This document shows positions 46,100-57,585 of a DNA stretch of 64,000 bases, piece after piece; within the stretch, counting starts at the first letter, position 1, and each line of letters opens with the position of its first letter. The notes beneath the pieces are model-generated. The model searched no databases, was not told where the DNA came from, and worked only from the letters and a program-made list of their open reading frames with translations. A program made the translations under genes and the position numbers. Location: assembly GCF_051014445.1 (NCBI RefSeq), contig NC_135137.1, forward strand, positions 28,211,501 to 28,275,500. The letters run 5' to 3'. Source of the stretch: Colletes latitarsis (lineage: Eukaryota > Arthropoda > Insecta > Hymenoptera > Colletidae).

Positions 46100-47460
46100 T
46101 TCACGAAAACGAGAGACCCGAAGCAAACTGCTCGCGAACGCGAAGGCCAAGGAACAGAGACGCAAGCTTGGAAAAGAAGGCATGAGAATGACGCGACCTT
46201 CTTAAATTCCACTCGCGAATCACCGTCACCATAACGTTTCGCCTTGCCCGCAGTAATATCTTACTTCGTGCACACGATTGATACAAAGTCGGAGGTTCCT
46301 CCTCGCCTTAAACGCGAACAGCATTATCTTCCCGAACGCGGCTCGGTCACATTGCATTATTTCGCTCCGAGCGCTATATTAAGTCTACGAAATTCCACCG
46401 TCGAGGCTGCCAGAACGCGATGCAACAGCCTCTCGCGAGCGCTTAGGAAATCCAGACGTCGTCCTATCGTCTGGAGGAGCAGCCTCGAAATGTTTACGAT
46501 GGAAAGTGGAGGCGTACACCACGTCGTTATCGCCGTCTGCCAAGAGAGCCTTTCTCTTCCCTCTCTTGGCTGTCCCGTCGGTTCATCCTCGTTCGTCCTC
46601 ACCTCTTCCTTCGTCCCTTTCCAGCCACGGTGGTTCGTTCCGCGGATTTCCTCTCGGTCGCGATGCTCCGCCAGACTTTGATCTCTGGATTTTCTTTTTC
46701 TCGCCTTGAACTCTTCCTCTGGCTGTCTCCGTCGCGCGCGGATCAGCGTCCCGCTGGCTCGTGCACGCGGCTCTATTTGGTCGTTCTTTCCGCGGTCGCA
46801 TTTGGATTCGCGTGGCGCGCGTTATCCGCCGAGAGAAATGATCGTATAAGGCGGATAGCAGTGGCCGTAGATGGTTTGAAGGACCGATGGCAGGCAGCGC
46901 GGGCCGGGTCCAGGTTCCTCCGGTCGGTCAGCGAGGATAGACAAAAACTAGGATAGGCCTAGATGGCTGGTCTCCTCGAGCCAAGGGGAGGATAGAGGGA
47001 GAAAAATGCCGCCGCGATGGCATACGGAGGAGAAGTAGACGCCGGTCTCTACCTTCGCACACGCGTGCAAATTGCGTACGAGGAACGGAATAGGCTGTTG
47101 GATTGATCGCACGAAACGGAGAAAGAGGGAAAGGACACGTGACGAGGAGGAGGAAAGACCGCGAAGAGAGGAGAGAGGAACAGGGAGAACGGATAGTGCC
47201 GGGGTAGGTATATTCAGCCTAGCCGGCCGGACAGTGCACTGAACTTGGCAAGAAATCCAAGGTTGCATGGCTTAATGATCTAGTTTCTTCGGCAGCGATA
47301 TGATTCACCATTATGCATCCACTCATCCGGCTCTTTTCGCGCCAGGCCGCGGCGCGTACGAGTTCGAGCCGTTCCTCGTACACCGCGTTACTTCAATACC
47401 GATTCTCGTTCTCTCGATTTAGAATTTTGTCTATGGCCAAGGACTGGTAAGTACCTCGAT
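46100..47460. other. Largest GC-rich island, 1.35 kb
   Basis: Strongly GC- and CpG-rich, with many overlapping frames on both strands, the longest 145 codons (46244-46681, +). Predicted products are low-complexity Arg/Ser/Pro text without domains. It could hold a promoter, a 5' untranslated exon or a regulatory element. It contains one of two related blocks (47243-47318). Confidence 0.4.
47243..47318 (+). promoter_or_regulatory. Paralogous noncoding block A1 (partner at 52848-52915)
   Basis: ATCCAAGGTTGCATGGC, TTAATGATCTAGTTTCTTCG, GATATGATTCACCATTATGC and ATCCACTC align in order with the 52.85-kb block at roughly three in four positions. It contains AT-rich homeodomain-like cores (TTAATGATC, ATTATGCAT). 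It has no features of a transposon. The enhancer interpretation is inference. Confidence 0.55.
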
Positions 47461-47483
47461 CCCCGGATGTGAATCTTGTAGGG

Positions 47484-47560
47484 CAGAGCTTCTCAACCTA
47501 TGGTCCGTGGCCCGATAGTAGACTGCGTTTGAGTTTTTAATAGTCCACGAAACGATGCTT
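47484..47560 (+). mobile_element. hAT-like terminus
   Basis: CAGAGCTTCTCAACCTATGG followed by TCCGTGGCCC, then AATAGTCCACGAAACG, is the CAG-TTCTCAA...GGTCCGCGG pattern at the ends of many hAT-superfamily elements. It lies just left of the 47.55-kb array. The opposite end was not found. Confidence 0.6.
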
Positions 47561-48970
47561 GAAAAAAATCAGCAGTTGGAGTCTTTCTTACGCGTGGAAA
47601 ATTTTTAGAACATTTTTAGAGAAATTTTAGAACCAGAAAATTTACTTGGATATGTTATTTCAATGTAACAACGATGGAAACAAGTTGTACGGAAGCGTCT
47701 GTTGGAATGATTTTGAAATGATTGTTGCTTGAAAAGAATCAGTAATTAGAGTCATTGTGACACATAGTGGATCTTGACCTCTTATCAGTTCCGCAATTTT
47801 GTTAGAACCAGGCCAAAAATTTACTTGGATATGTTATTTCAATGCAACAACGATGGAAATAAGTTGTAAATAAGCACTTTTTCAAATAATTTTGAAATTA
47901 TGATTCCTTAAAAAGAATCAGTAATTGGAGCCTTTGTTACGAATAGTGAACCTTGACCTCTTGTCAGTTTCACAATTTTGACAGAACCAGACCAAAAATT
48001 TACTTGGATATGTTATTTCAATGTAACAACAATGGAAACAAGTTGTAAATAAGCGCTTTTTCAAATGATTTAGAAATTATAATTGCTTAAAGAGAATCAG
48101 TAATTGGAGCCTTTGTTACGAATAGAGAATCGTTTCAATCGGTCTTGACCCCCTGCTACTTCCGTAATTTTGGCAGAATTAGACCAAAAATTCAGATAGA
48201 TATGTTATTTAAATGTAACAACAATGGCACAAGTTGTAAATAAGCGCTTTTTCAAATGATTTTGAAATTATAATTGCTTAAAGAGAATCAGTAATTGGAG
48301 TCTTTGTTACAAATAGAGAATCGTCTGAATCGGTCTTGACCCCGTGCTACTTCCGTAATTTTGGTAGAACCAGACCAAAAATTCACATGGAAACAAGTTG
48401 TGAATAAGCGCCTTTTAAAAATAATTTTGAAATTATAATTGCTTAAAAAGAATCAGTAATTAGAGTCTTTGTTACGTATAGTGAACCTTGACCCCTTGTC
48501 AATTTCGTAATTTTGACAGAATCAGACCAAACACCCACATGGATATGTTATTTAAATATAACAACAATAGAAACAAGTTGCAAATAAGCGTTTTTTTCAA
48601 ATAATTTTGAAATTATAATTGCTTAAAAAGAATCAGTCATTTGAGTCTTTTTCACAAATAGAGAATCGTCTGAATCGTTCTTGACGCCTTGCCAGTCCCG
48701 CAATTTTGGCAGAACCAGACCAAAAATTCACATGGATATGTTATTTAAATATAACAACAATAGAAACAAGTTGCCAATAAGCGTTTTTTCAAATGATTTT
48801 GAAATGTTTGTTGCTTGAAAAGAATCAGTAATTAGAGGCTTTGTTACGTATAGAGAATCTTTACTCCTTGTCAGTTCCGTAATTTTGGCAAAACTAGACC
48901 AAAAATTTACTTGGATATGTTATTTCAATGTAACAACAATGGAAACAAGTTGCCAATAAGCGTTTTTTAT
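47550..48970 (+). repeat. Tandem array, 179-192-bp unit, about eight copies
   Basis: The marker GGATATGTTATTT (or a near variant) lies at 47648, 47827, 48006, 48199, 48541, 48733 and 48912; the unit near 48379 has lost it by a small deletion. Spacing alternates between 179 and 192-193 bp, depending on whether a unit carries an extra 13 bp (around GAGAATCGTCTGAATCG). Other shared text: AAGAATCAGTAATTGGAG and TTTTGGCAGAACCAGACC. Confidence 0.93.
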
Positions 48971-49211
48971 TTAACACTTTTACTGACACGTCCACCACAT
49001 ATGGGTGAGAAGACTTTCCACTTTGGAACTGAAACTATTAATTCTCAAGCTGAGATTTTAAAGGAAATAAATTTAAACAAAATTCATGAATTTTAGTTAC
49101 AAAATTAATTACGAAGACAAATTTTAATTTACGTAATTTACAATTGTCTAAAATCAAAGTTTTGTTATTGCAAAAAATTTTATAGTTTTGGTCTGGCAGT
49201 CAACGTGTTAT
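48971..49211 (+). mobile_element. TTAACACG-family miniature element, best copy
   Basis: The left end TTAACACTTTTACTGACACG and right end TGGCAGTCAACGTGTTAT form an imperfect inverted repeat, 241 bp in all. It is inserted at the end of the 47.55-kb array. The 61-codon frame over it is not a gene. Confidence 0.75.
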
Positions 49212-49374
49212 ATACACTAGTATGCGTTTATGACTTTATTATAATATAAGTAACCATAAAGATGAAAGTACATAGAATAGAATCTTTAATTCACAATTTG
49301 TTTATTAATTACCTGGCATCTAGACGAAGAACAACTTTTTTTTGAATATCTTTCGTTTTATTTTCCTAAATATT

Positions 49375-49945
49375 CTTCTTCCAATTTACATTTATTTGAA
49401 ATGATGTCCCTTTCTTGTACTCCTTCAAAAAAATATCTGTTATCTAACGCGTCAAAATAACAATTAATGCTGTCGATTATTTTAGAATTCAATGCAAATG
49501 TCTATCCAGTAATTTTTTTTAAGTTTGAAAAGTCGCAAAAAGCTAAGTCGGATGAATACGGTGTACGTGGTGCTCTATAGCGATAAAAAAGCACTTTTTC
49601 TTAACGTCGTCGTTAAAATGATTTAATAATGATGTATAATATCCTCTTATTATCGTTGTATCTTTTCTCCAAATAATCAATTGAATATTATGTCATGTGC
49701 ATCCTCGAAAAACAGTTGCTATAACCTTTTCAACTGATTGGAACTGCTTTTATTTGCTTTGGTGTACTTTCACCAGGAGAAATCCATCGTTTTGATTGTT
49801 CTTTTATGTCTGGTATGTAATAATGTATCGATGTTCCGTTTACAGTTATGAAACGATGCAAAAAATCCTGCGGATACGTTTCAATATCTCTAAGTAATAT
49901 TTTGAAACACTTTTTTGTTCAACTTTCTAAACCAGTGTTAACAAA
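49375..49945 (-). pseudogene. Mariner-like transposase relic 3
   Basis: The minus strand, from 49945 to 49690, reads QDFLHRFITVNGTSIHYYIP, then KEQSKRWISPGESTPK. This matches mariner FLxRFVTVDETWIHYYTPExKxQSKQW; the first catalytic Asp has become Asn and W of DETW is Ser. Then come DYLEK-like and LLNHFNDDVKKK text. From about 49570 to 49400 it reads SDLAFCDF, NLKKITG, KIIDSINCYFDALDNRYFFE, matching SPDLAPCDFFLFxxLKK and the C-terminal region. The HQDNARxH block between is deleted. Several stops and the altered catalytic residue show it is dead. It is distinct from relic 1. Confidence 0.9.
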
Positions 49946-50605
49946 CTAATGAATTTCTTCAATTATTACTGGAGTTATCGTTTCGTTTTAGCGTTTACTT
50001 TATTGTACATAAAAAAATTGATACACGACCACGCTAAAATTCAACGATTCAGTTTCTCATTGTTAATATATAAAGTCACTATACACTGACTAACTCGTTT
50101 TTTATTTTTCCAAAGCAAAATTTATGCATTTTGAAATATCGTTACATCACAACCAATTGATAGATTTGCCTGCAATTTTCACAGTAATAATTTAAAGATT
50201 AGGAGTACAAATAAAAAAATAGCTTGATATTAATGGCGATCTGTTTTTTCCAAGTATTTGATGATCAGTATGGATTGAATCAGATAATAGAATCACTTAC
50301 TTCTCTGACATTGATCGTTTTATATTTAAAATAAAATGACTGGAATAATAACAACAGAAATTAGGAACTACTATAAATAAACGATTTTCATAAAATGTTA
50401 TTTATAATATAATTATAGCGACTACGCTTCCAGAATTTTAATTTTTAAATCACAAAATCCATCCTTGATTTGGTATTAGAAAATAAAAGTATTACGAAAA
50501 TTAATTTGCATTTGTACCAGGCGTGTTTGGTGGATTTGTCAGCAAGATTGGTGTAACAAACTTTATCTTAGATCCAACTAAGATTTGACAAGATTCCGGC
50601 TTTAG
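49946..50605. other. AT-rich DNA, probably mariner-flanking
   Basis: It may include the decayed 5' part of the mariner relic, but I cannot align it confidently. Nothing else was recognised. Confidence 0.3.
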
Positions 50606-50609
50606 AGTA

Positions 50610-50826
50610 TTAACCCTAATCCTACCGGGATGTGACTTTAGGTCGCATACCAAGTTTTAGTAACTGTCGAGTCAGTAAGTAAATTTATATACTAATAAAA
50701 TTTTATGTATTATTAAGTTATAAAATACATCAAGTGTTATTACTGTATAAATTCACTTATATAACCTATAATTACTCAAGCCATGGTATGTGACCTATAC
50801 TCACATTCCGGTAAGATTAAGTTTAA
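50610..50826 (+). mobile_element. TTAA miniature element (TTAACCCTAAT family)
   Basis: The left end TTAACCCTAATCCTACCGGG and right end CCGGTAAGATTAAGTTTAA form an imperfect inverted repeat bounded by TTAA. The inverted similarity extends inward (GATGTGACTTTAGGTCGCAT against GTATGTGACCTATACTCACA). 217 bp, noncoding, related to 25549-25797. Confidence 0.75.
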
Positions 50827-51250
50827 AATTAAATCTTTACCAGCGAGATAACTATTCAATAAAAATAGAGCAAACATTAAAGACACCTATATTTTAAACA
50901 AATAAATCTATGATCAAAAGAAATGGTTTTAAGAGAGCATTTTATTATTATCGAAACTACGGCTTCAGAATTTTACGTAAAAAAAAATAAATAAGTAGTT
51001 GTGTCACTAGTAATAAAATGCTGTTCAAAATCCATTCCTTTCAATTGTCGATTCCTTTATTGAAAGGGTCTCCAATGTTTCACTAATCAATAAGAACGAT
51101 GCAAACGCCAGATCGATTCATATTTCGATTTTTTTAATAGTTTACCTCCAAAAGGTTTTTTCTAAATGTTTAATTACGTAGAATTTTCTGTCTTTTTTAC
51201 CTCAAATTGTTCAAAATGATAATTCCTATTAAAAACATTTCTAATGTCAG
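50827..51250. other. AT-rich DNA, nothing recognised
   Basis: No gene or element recognised. Confidence 0.4.
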
Positions 51251-51255
51251 TTATA

Positions 51256-52277
51256 CAGAATGCTCGACCACCAGAGAAAATTTTAATGGGGGATTCTAGA
51301 GGCCAAAATAAGACGAAAATCATGAATACCAATTTGTTGATGGAGGCTTTATTAAAAAGTTATTAACGTTCAAAGTTCCGCTCGTACTGAATTTTTTTTA
51401 TAGAAAGTGAGCAGGATTTCGGGGATATGTCTATTCACCAAAAGCGATTGTAATTGACCCCTGCAACCGAGAATAATTTTTCCAGAACGATTTGAAATAT
51501 TCTTTTTTCGCCGAAAAATTTAGGCACCAACCCCTGTCGATTTTTCTTAAAAATTCGTTTTTTATTTTTAATAATTTTGTTTGACCCTCTACAGAAAAGT
51601 TGCCTAATACTTTTTTGTAGGTACCCATGAGCTCTACTTCAGAAAAAAGTTTCATTGAAATATATTCACTATTGTAGGAGTTATGGCTGTTTGAAAATTG
51701 GACCATTTTTATGGGGTTTTTCTCATTTTGCGGGGTCAAGGACCAACTTTTCCAATATTTTTGCGATTTGTACATATTCTCCACCAAAATACGCGTAGTT
51801 TGCTTTTTTAAACATTAAAATCGTCCAATCCGTTTAAAAGTTATGACGTTTTAAAGATTCGCTTAAAAATTCGGGCAGACATTTCTGGTAAAAAATTAGA
51901 TTTTCGGTAAGGAATTTTTTTCTCGATAATGGTTAGAATTTCGAGGGTATGTCTATTCACCAAAAATGATTGTAATTGCCCCCCGAAACCGAAAATAATT
52001 TTTTCAGAATGATTTGAAACTTTTTAATTTTCAGGGTAACAGACAGTTATGGTCAGACATTATATTTTCAGTAATTAATTTTTTTCTCGAAAATGGTTAC
52101 GATTTCGAGGGTATGTCTTTTCACCAAAAATGATTGTAATTGACCCCCGCAACCAAAAATAATTTTTCTAGAATGATTTGGAATTTTTTAATTCAATGTT
52201 TTAATAACTTTTTAACGAAGCCTCAATCAACAAGTTGGTATTCTTGATTTTCGTCTTAAGGGTGGCCGAACACCCTG
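51256..52277 (+). mobile_element. TATA element, copy 7, complete but with mutated ends
   Basis: The left end CAGAATGCTCGACCACCAG is mutated; the right end GGGTGGCCGAACACCCTG is good; TATA lies on both sides. The core is 1022 bp. The subterminal module (TCGAGGGTATGTCT, then CACCAAAAATGATTGTAATT) occurs three times. A 118-codon minus frame (51431-51787) is the longest version of the frame that recurs in other copies. Confidence 0.9.
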
Positions 52278-52419
52278 TATATCATTGTTTCTACTAAATT
52301 CTTGTCATAATTAATTTCGACAAATATAGAGGAACATTTGAGTAACTATTTAGAGACACATTTTCAAATCCCTCGCATTTAAGAAAAACAATAACAATTC
52401 AATGATCGATTTGTTGTGA

Positions 52420-53030
52420 TCTCCCAGACAAAAATACTTTCGATTCGCGGAACGCGTTCGTCAGTTCTTCCTTTGTATCACTTTTGCCAGATTTATTGGG
52501 CAGAACGATCCGGTTGCATCATCTTCCTTCGTTGGGGAGATAATTACTTGGGAACTTTATTTCGCGAAAGTCTCACTTGGTTCTTGTAATCTTCGTGTTC
52601 AGCGTTTGAACCGACGGCTCTGTGCCCTGGTACGATCCGAATGAAATCATGAAAAAGCGAACGTTCGTGCAAAGTACCGTTAAATTGCACCGACGAACCA
52701 TCAACGATTGAGTTTGGAGTTGCCCGGCAATCTTGGGTGCTTTACGTCCCATTAATTGAATTAGCCGATACGCGTAATTAGCCGGGGTAAAAGTAATTAA
52801 AAACGAAAAAGAAATAAGAACGTTAATGCGCGGGGAGTCGTCGTTGTCGATCCAAGGTCGCGTTTAATGATCCAATTTCTTTGCCTGAGATATGATTCAT
52901 CATTGTGCATTCACTAGGGGGGCCCGGTTCGGTCCCATATGGTCCCCGAATCTTTTCACGGCGCTTCTTCGTCGCTGCTCGATCGGATCTTGAACGTCGC
53001 GTAAATGGGAATTCGGAACAAAAATCATAG
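52420..53030. other. GC-rich island
   Basis: GC-rich block without a recognisable gene; includes homeodomain-like cores (ACGCGTAATTAGCC, AAAGTAATTAAAAACG) near 52770-52805 and block A2. Confidence 0.4.
52848..52915 (+). promoter_or_regulatory. Paralogous noncoding block A2 (partner at 47243-47318)
   Basis: ATCCAAGGTCGCG, TTTAATGATCCAATTTCTTT, GATATGATTCATCATTGTGC and ATTCACTAG align with block A1 in the same order and strand. It is preceded by homeodomain-like cores. It may be a duplicated regulatory element. Confidence 0.55.
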
Positions 53031-53870
53031 CTTCTAAACTAGCCAATTTTCGACCTAAGACCTTTGACACTTTTTTAAAGAGAATTCAAAGATGCACCAA
53101 CTGATGCACAAAAATTATACATTTTTGTTAACAAAATTGAAACGACCTTGATTTTTTGTCGAATAAAAATTGTTTTGCTAATTTCTACTATTGAAATTTC
53201 TTGTCAAGGTTTATGATTGGTTTTTGATTGGTTTAGAGGAAGTGCCTGAAATATCGTAGCGATCATTTCGAGTATGTGGGTGTTCGGTAAGAAAATCATA
53301 ACTTTGCATCTGTGTAATGTTTCTCCTTTATTTCTTTTTAATTAAAGTATGAAATAGATGTAGAAACAGTTTCTTGTCTTCTAAATAAATAAAAGAACAT
53401 TTTTTGTTAGATTAATTTAATAATGATTGCAATAATGATTTTGATCATTTTTTAAATTCGAGTTTAATGTGCCTTAAATTAATATATACAAAATCATCGA
53501 GGTATTTTTTGGTATTTTTTTTAAACTCAATTCAAAGTTGATAAACATTTAACACAAAAAATTGAGACCAATTGTTAATATTGTAAAAAGATTGTTTAGC
53601 AGTTTGGGAGGTACTATAATACTGTACATAACTTGAAAAAATCAAATTGAAAACACAAACTTTCGGTAAATGGCACATGTTTAAGAAAATGCACCGAAAA
53701 TTGCAATAAATTTCTGGCATCACTTTCAACAACAAATTGGTAAATTCAATGAAACTTATGGATAGTGTTAAAATCTACGTTCCTTTGTTAACATTTTGGG
53801 ATATAAGAATTTATAAAACATAGACTTCAGTTTTTTTACTTTTGTCCATTGTTGAACACACTGTGCGTCG
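53031..53870. other. AT-rich DNA, nothing recognised
   Basis: Contains two similar phrases, AACAAAAATCATAGCTTCT and AAGAAAATCATAACTTTGC, 260 bp apart; no defined element. Confidence 0.35.
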
Positions 53871-54340
53871 CGGTAATTTCACGCGCGTGAATCGAACGGA
53901 GAAAGATGAAAACAAATTCGTCGGTGCCATTGATGCTGGAAATCAAATCGCGTAAAAGCAGATTTATCCCACGCAACGAGAAGAAAAAAAGGAACGAAAC
54001 GAAGAAAAACAAAGCTGTTATTAGTACAAGGCAGTTATTAAAGATTGCACTTTATTTGGTCGCAATTACAAATCTCGCGAGTCGTGGAAGGAAAGGATAT
54101 AAATCAGGTCGCATAGCAATCATCTTGTGTTTATCCCCCTTTTTTTTCTATTACCACGATCATTAGCTTACCCTACGCTACGTAGATGAGTAATTGTGAA
54201 ACTAATCGGAATGCAGGGTCGATTGCTGATAACGGTATACAGTTGAAACTGCTCCGTCAACGAACGGAGAACCGAACCGTCGAAACAATAAATATTATGC
54301 AAGATTAATTGTCGGTTCGTTGTTTGTTCAAAAGATGACA
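53871..54340. other. GC-richer block
   Basis: An 86-codon frame (53906-54166, +), Lys/Arg-rich at its centre, is not recognisable. Candidate noncoding DNA. Confidence 0.3.
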
Positions 54341-54419
54341 GGAACCTCTCACCGTTTTGACCGCTTAGAATTTTTTGAAATTACACGTTTACGTGGATTT
54401 CACAGTCAGCTTTCTTTTC

Positions 54420-55240
54420 ATTTGCACTGAGATCTAGAGTTTTGGTTTTTGATAGTCTGGTTTCAGTAAATATTCTATCACTTATTCATTTAGCTAATGA
54501 TATTAATCTACTTTTACTAATTAAAAGAAATGCGTTTCTCTTTGGACATAATCATTAGACTACGGATCTGTATACAAATTCATATTTTTGTTAATAGAAT
54601 TAATGAAATGAAGGCTTTGTAGGGGGCTGTTTGTATAGAGGGGCAATCTGGTTTCAGTAAATTGTATTCTATCATTTATTCATTTAGTTAAATGATATTA
54701 ATCTACTTTTACTAATTAGAAGAAATGCGTTTCTCTTTGGACATAATCATTAGACTAGGGATCTGTATACAAATTCATATTTTTGTTAATAGAATTAATG
54801 AAATGAAGGCTTTGTAGGGGGCTATTTGTATAGAGGGGCAATCTGGTTTCAGTAAATTGTATTCTATCATTTATTCATTTAGTTAAATGATATTAATCTA
54901 CTTTTACTAATTAGAAGAAATGCGCTTCTCTTTGAGCATTAAACATTAGACTACGGATCTATTAATACAAATTTATATTTGTATTAATAGAATTAATGAA
55001 ATGGAAGCTTTGTAGAGGGTTGTCTGTATAGAAGGACAGTTTGGTTTCAGTAAAGTATATTCTATCACTTATTCATTTAATTAAATGATATCAATCTACT
55101 TTTACTAATTAGAAGAAATGCGTTTCTCTTTGGACATAATCATTAGACTAGGGATCTGCATACAAATTCATATTTTTGTTAATAGAATTAATGAAATGGA
55201 AGCTTTGTAGAGGCTGTCTCAACCCCTAAATATAATAATT
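54420..55240 (+). repeat. Tandem array, about 191-198-bp unit, four copies
   Basis: The marker GGTTTCAGTAAA lies at 54459, 54650, 54845 and 55043. Units share GAAGAAATGCGTTTCTCTTT, GACATAATCATTAGACTA and TAATAGAATTAATGAAATG. Single relatives occur at 45818-45915 and at the ends of 61686-62390. The last unit runs into text that is the reverse complement of 37090-37180. Confidence 0.93.
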
Positions 55241-56380
55241 GGTATCTTACTTTAAGTATTTCTTATATCTTTGCATATTAAGTGCGTTTTGTAGTTTTTT
55301 GAGAATTAAAATTTCCCATAAATGCATTAACAGCTGCAGTTTATTAATCATAATAGCTACAGATAAGTCTTTCTCTATAATAGTGATTTAAATTGTCAGC
55401 ATCTCTGTCTCTTTGGCGAAGAATTCTCTATCGAGTCTACAGTGTGCAATATTTAAAATTTTACTGCAAGTGAAAATATAGTTTCCCATTTTCCAATCAC
55501 TCGTATTTTTAACAAATATTGATTGTGAAAATGTAATAAATAATTACCAAATATGAACAACTGCCTGAACATCGTTTCATACATATGTAACATTGTACAT
55601 TAGTAATGTAAAATTAATTCATTCTTACATAATTGTTTTGCAATTGTGATATAGATGTTCATAAATATTTAATATTTCTATTATTGGTTACTGTCGATTT
55701 ATTCTTCATTAAATTTTTTTATTCTTAAACGAATTTTATTAAATTATTACAATATCGTAATATCATATTCCTAGTACAAATTTTTTTTTTATAATTTTGG
55801 CAAGATACATTACTCGAAAAATACGTCAAATATGCAAGTAAAATTTTGAAATTATTTAATTTGATGAAATGTAATATACCAATGTTAGAAACTTGTAAAT
55901 ATAATTAAAACTTATACAAGTAACATCTTATTTATAATAAACAAATTACTGTTTTTATCGTGATTCGCATTACAATTAACAAAAGTAATGTTTTCAAATT
56001 TGGAACAATCTGTTAATATTAATTTGCAAGTTGAAAATATACGCGTTACATCACAGGATGTAACAGATACGTATTTAAATTTGCTCCAATCACGTTCAAT
56101 TATCAAGTTTCCTCCAATTAACCGTTCAATTTTGCCCCAATTCACAGTTTAAAGTGTTCGCGATTTCTAAATCTCTAATATTTCTATAAATATTGTACAA
56201 TTTCGAAACTTGAAAGTTTCTTTTATTTCTTCATAAATGTTTTGTCAAATTTATAAAATATATACTTTTAAACTATAATATTTCAAAATTATTTGTTCCT
56301 CAATACTACTAGGATACATAATTCTATGACTATCAAGGATATCCAATTCTTGCATAGTTTTGCAATCAACGTTATTAAAT
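55241..56380. other. AT-rich DNA; first 100 bp repeat-derived
   Basis: Positions 55205-55330 mirror 37080-37200 (for example GCATATTAAGTGCGTTTTGT and GAGAATTAAAATTTCCC). The rest, to 56380, shows no recognisable feature. Confidence 0.45.
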
Positions 56381-57024
56381 AAGCAATTTAAATGCTAAAA
56401 AATATTTTTAAAAATCACAGAATTATTTTTTTAGATTCAACCGATTAAAAGAAACGATACACACTTCCTGGAGGCCCAATAGATGCGTTTTTTGCATTGC
56501 AAAATTTTCTTCGAAACGACCACCCATAAAAGTTTTGCTCTTTTCAGCGATTTCGAAGACTACAATGTCGAAAAATACATGGAATTTAAGTTACGAACGA
56601 ATTTGCAAATGTAGAGTAAACAAAAATTAATTTACTATTGAATTAAACATTTTTATTTATTATTCGTAAGTAAAATTTGCCCAACTCTATTTTTACGTTA
56701 CGATAAATGTAATGAAAGGAGACTATACTGAAAAATGATACGATTTTTCATTTTGTTAAATACTATTTTGATTTTTACTAATGCAATAGAAGTAAAGGAT
56801 TCTTAAGTAATGCTAAATAATTTAGGAAATATAAATAAAATTAGGGAACAGTTGTGTAGATGGATTATCGATTAAATAAGCAAATGCTAAAAAGTATTTT
56901 AAAAAATCACAGAATTATTTTTAAAAATTCAACCGATCAAAAGAAACGATACACACTTCCTGGAGGCCCAATAGATGCGTTTTTTGCATTGCCAAATTTT
57001 CTTCGAAACGACCACCCGTCAAAG
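56381..57024 (+). repeat. Direct duplication of about 150 bp, copies 497 bp apart
   Basis: The first copy, 56381-56536, and second, 56878-57024, share AGAAACGATACACACTTCCT, GGAGGCCCAATAGATGCGTT and CTTCGAAACGACCACCC at high identity. The spacer ends near 56690 in a foldback-family end (AAAATTTGCCCAACTC). It could be a dispersed duplication or two copies of an unnamed element. Confidence 0.85.
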
Positions 57025-57580
57025 TTTTCGCAACACTGGTTCGATGTCTTCCGCGAAGGGAACCTTTCGTGTTTCTTGATACTTTTCATGGTATCTTGTC
57101 TCGCTGTGTCCAACGTCCCCGACAGCAGAAAAAGAGAATCCGTTACGGTTAGCACGGTGTTGGGTTGTCACTAGATCACTGGTTAAACTTTTTGGTCCGA
57201 TCTCGCGTCTTTATTTTGAGATCGTGTCCTCGTTACTCGAGTGTTCCGGTACGAATCCAGTTGCTGAGAAACCCGAGCGGATTTCTAGCGGGTTTAGTCT
57301 TTGTCCGGTAACACGATCGTCGATCGACGATGCTCGCTACATTGCTTCTTCATCGAGTTACCGTATTCCTGGTGTTCGAAAGTGGTTTTACCCCACGGGA
57401 CGTCTTGCTCGTTACTTTCGTAATAACGGAAGCCTCTTCGACGTTAGACGTTTCTGGTCATCAAATCGATCCTTTGTTTTTACTTTTCGCGAAAGAGGAA
57501 CTGGTGGTAATTGAAGTCCCTCGGGGAGAAAATTTTTTATTCCTGAAACACTATTACCGCGCGGAAAATTGTTTTTTGCG
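57025..57580. other. GC-rich island
   Basis: Frames 56860-57174, 57224-57514 and 57330-57644 (+) overlap and none is recognisable. Includes a short palindrome ATCGTCGATCGACGAT near 57320. Candidate regulatory DNA or exon. Confidence 0.35.
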
Positions 57581-57585
57581 ATACA

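Noticed and set aside
46244..46681. 145-codon open frame, the longest in the window
   Set aside because: It lies in the most GC-rich island, where several long frames overlap on both strands. The product is low-complexity Arg/Ser/Pro text with no recognisable domain.
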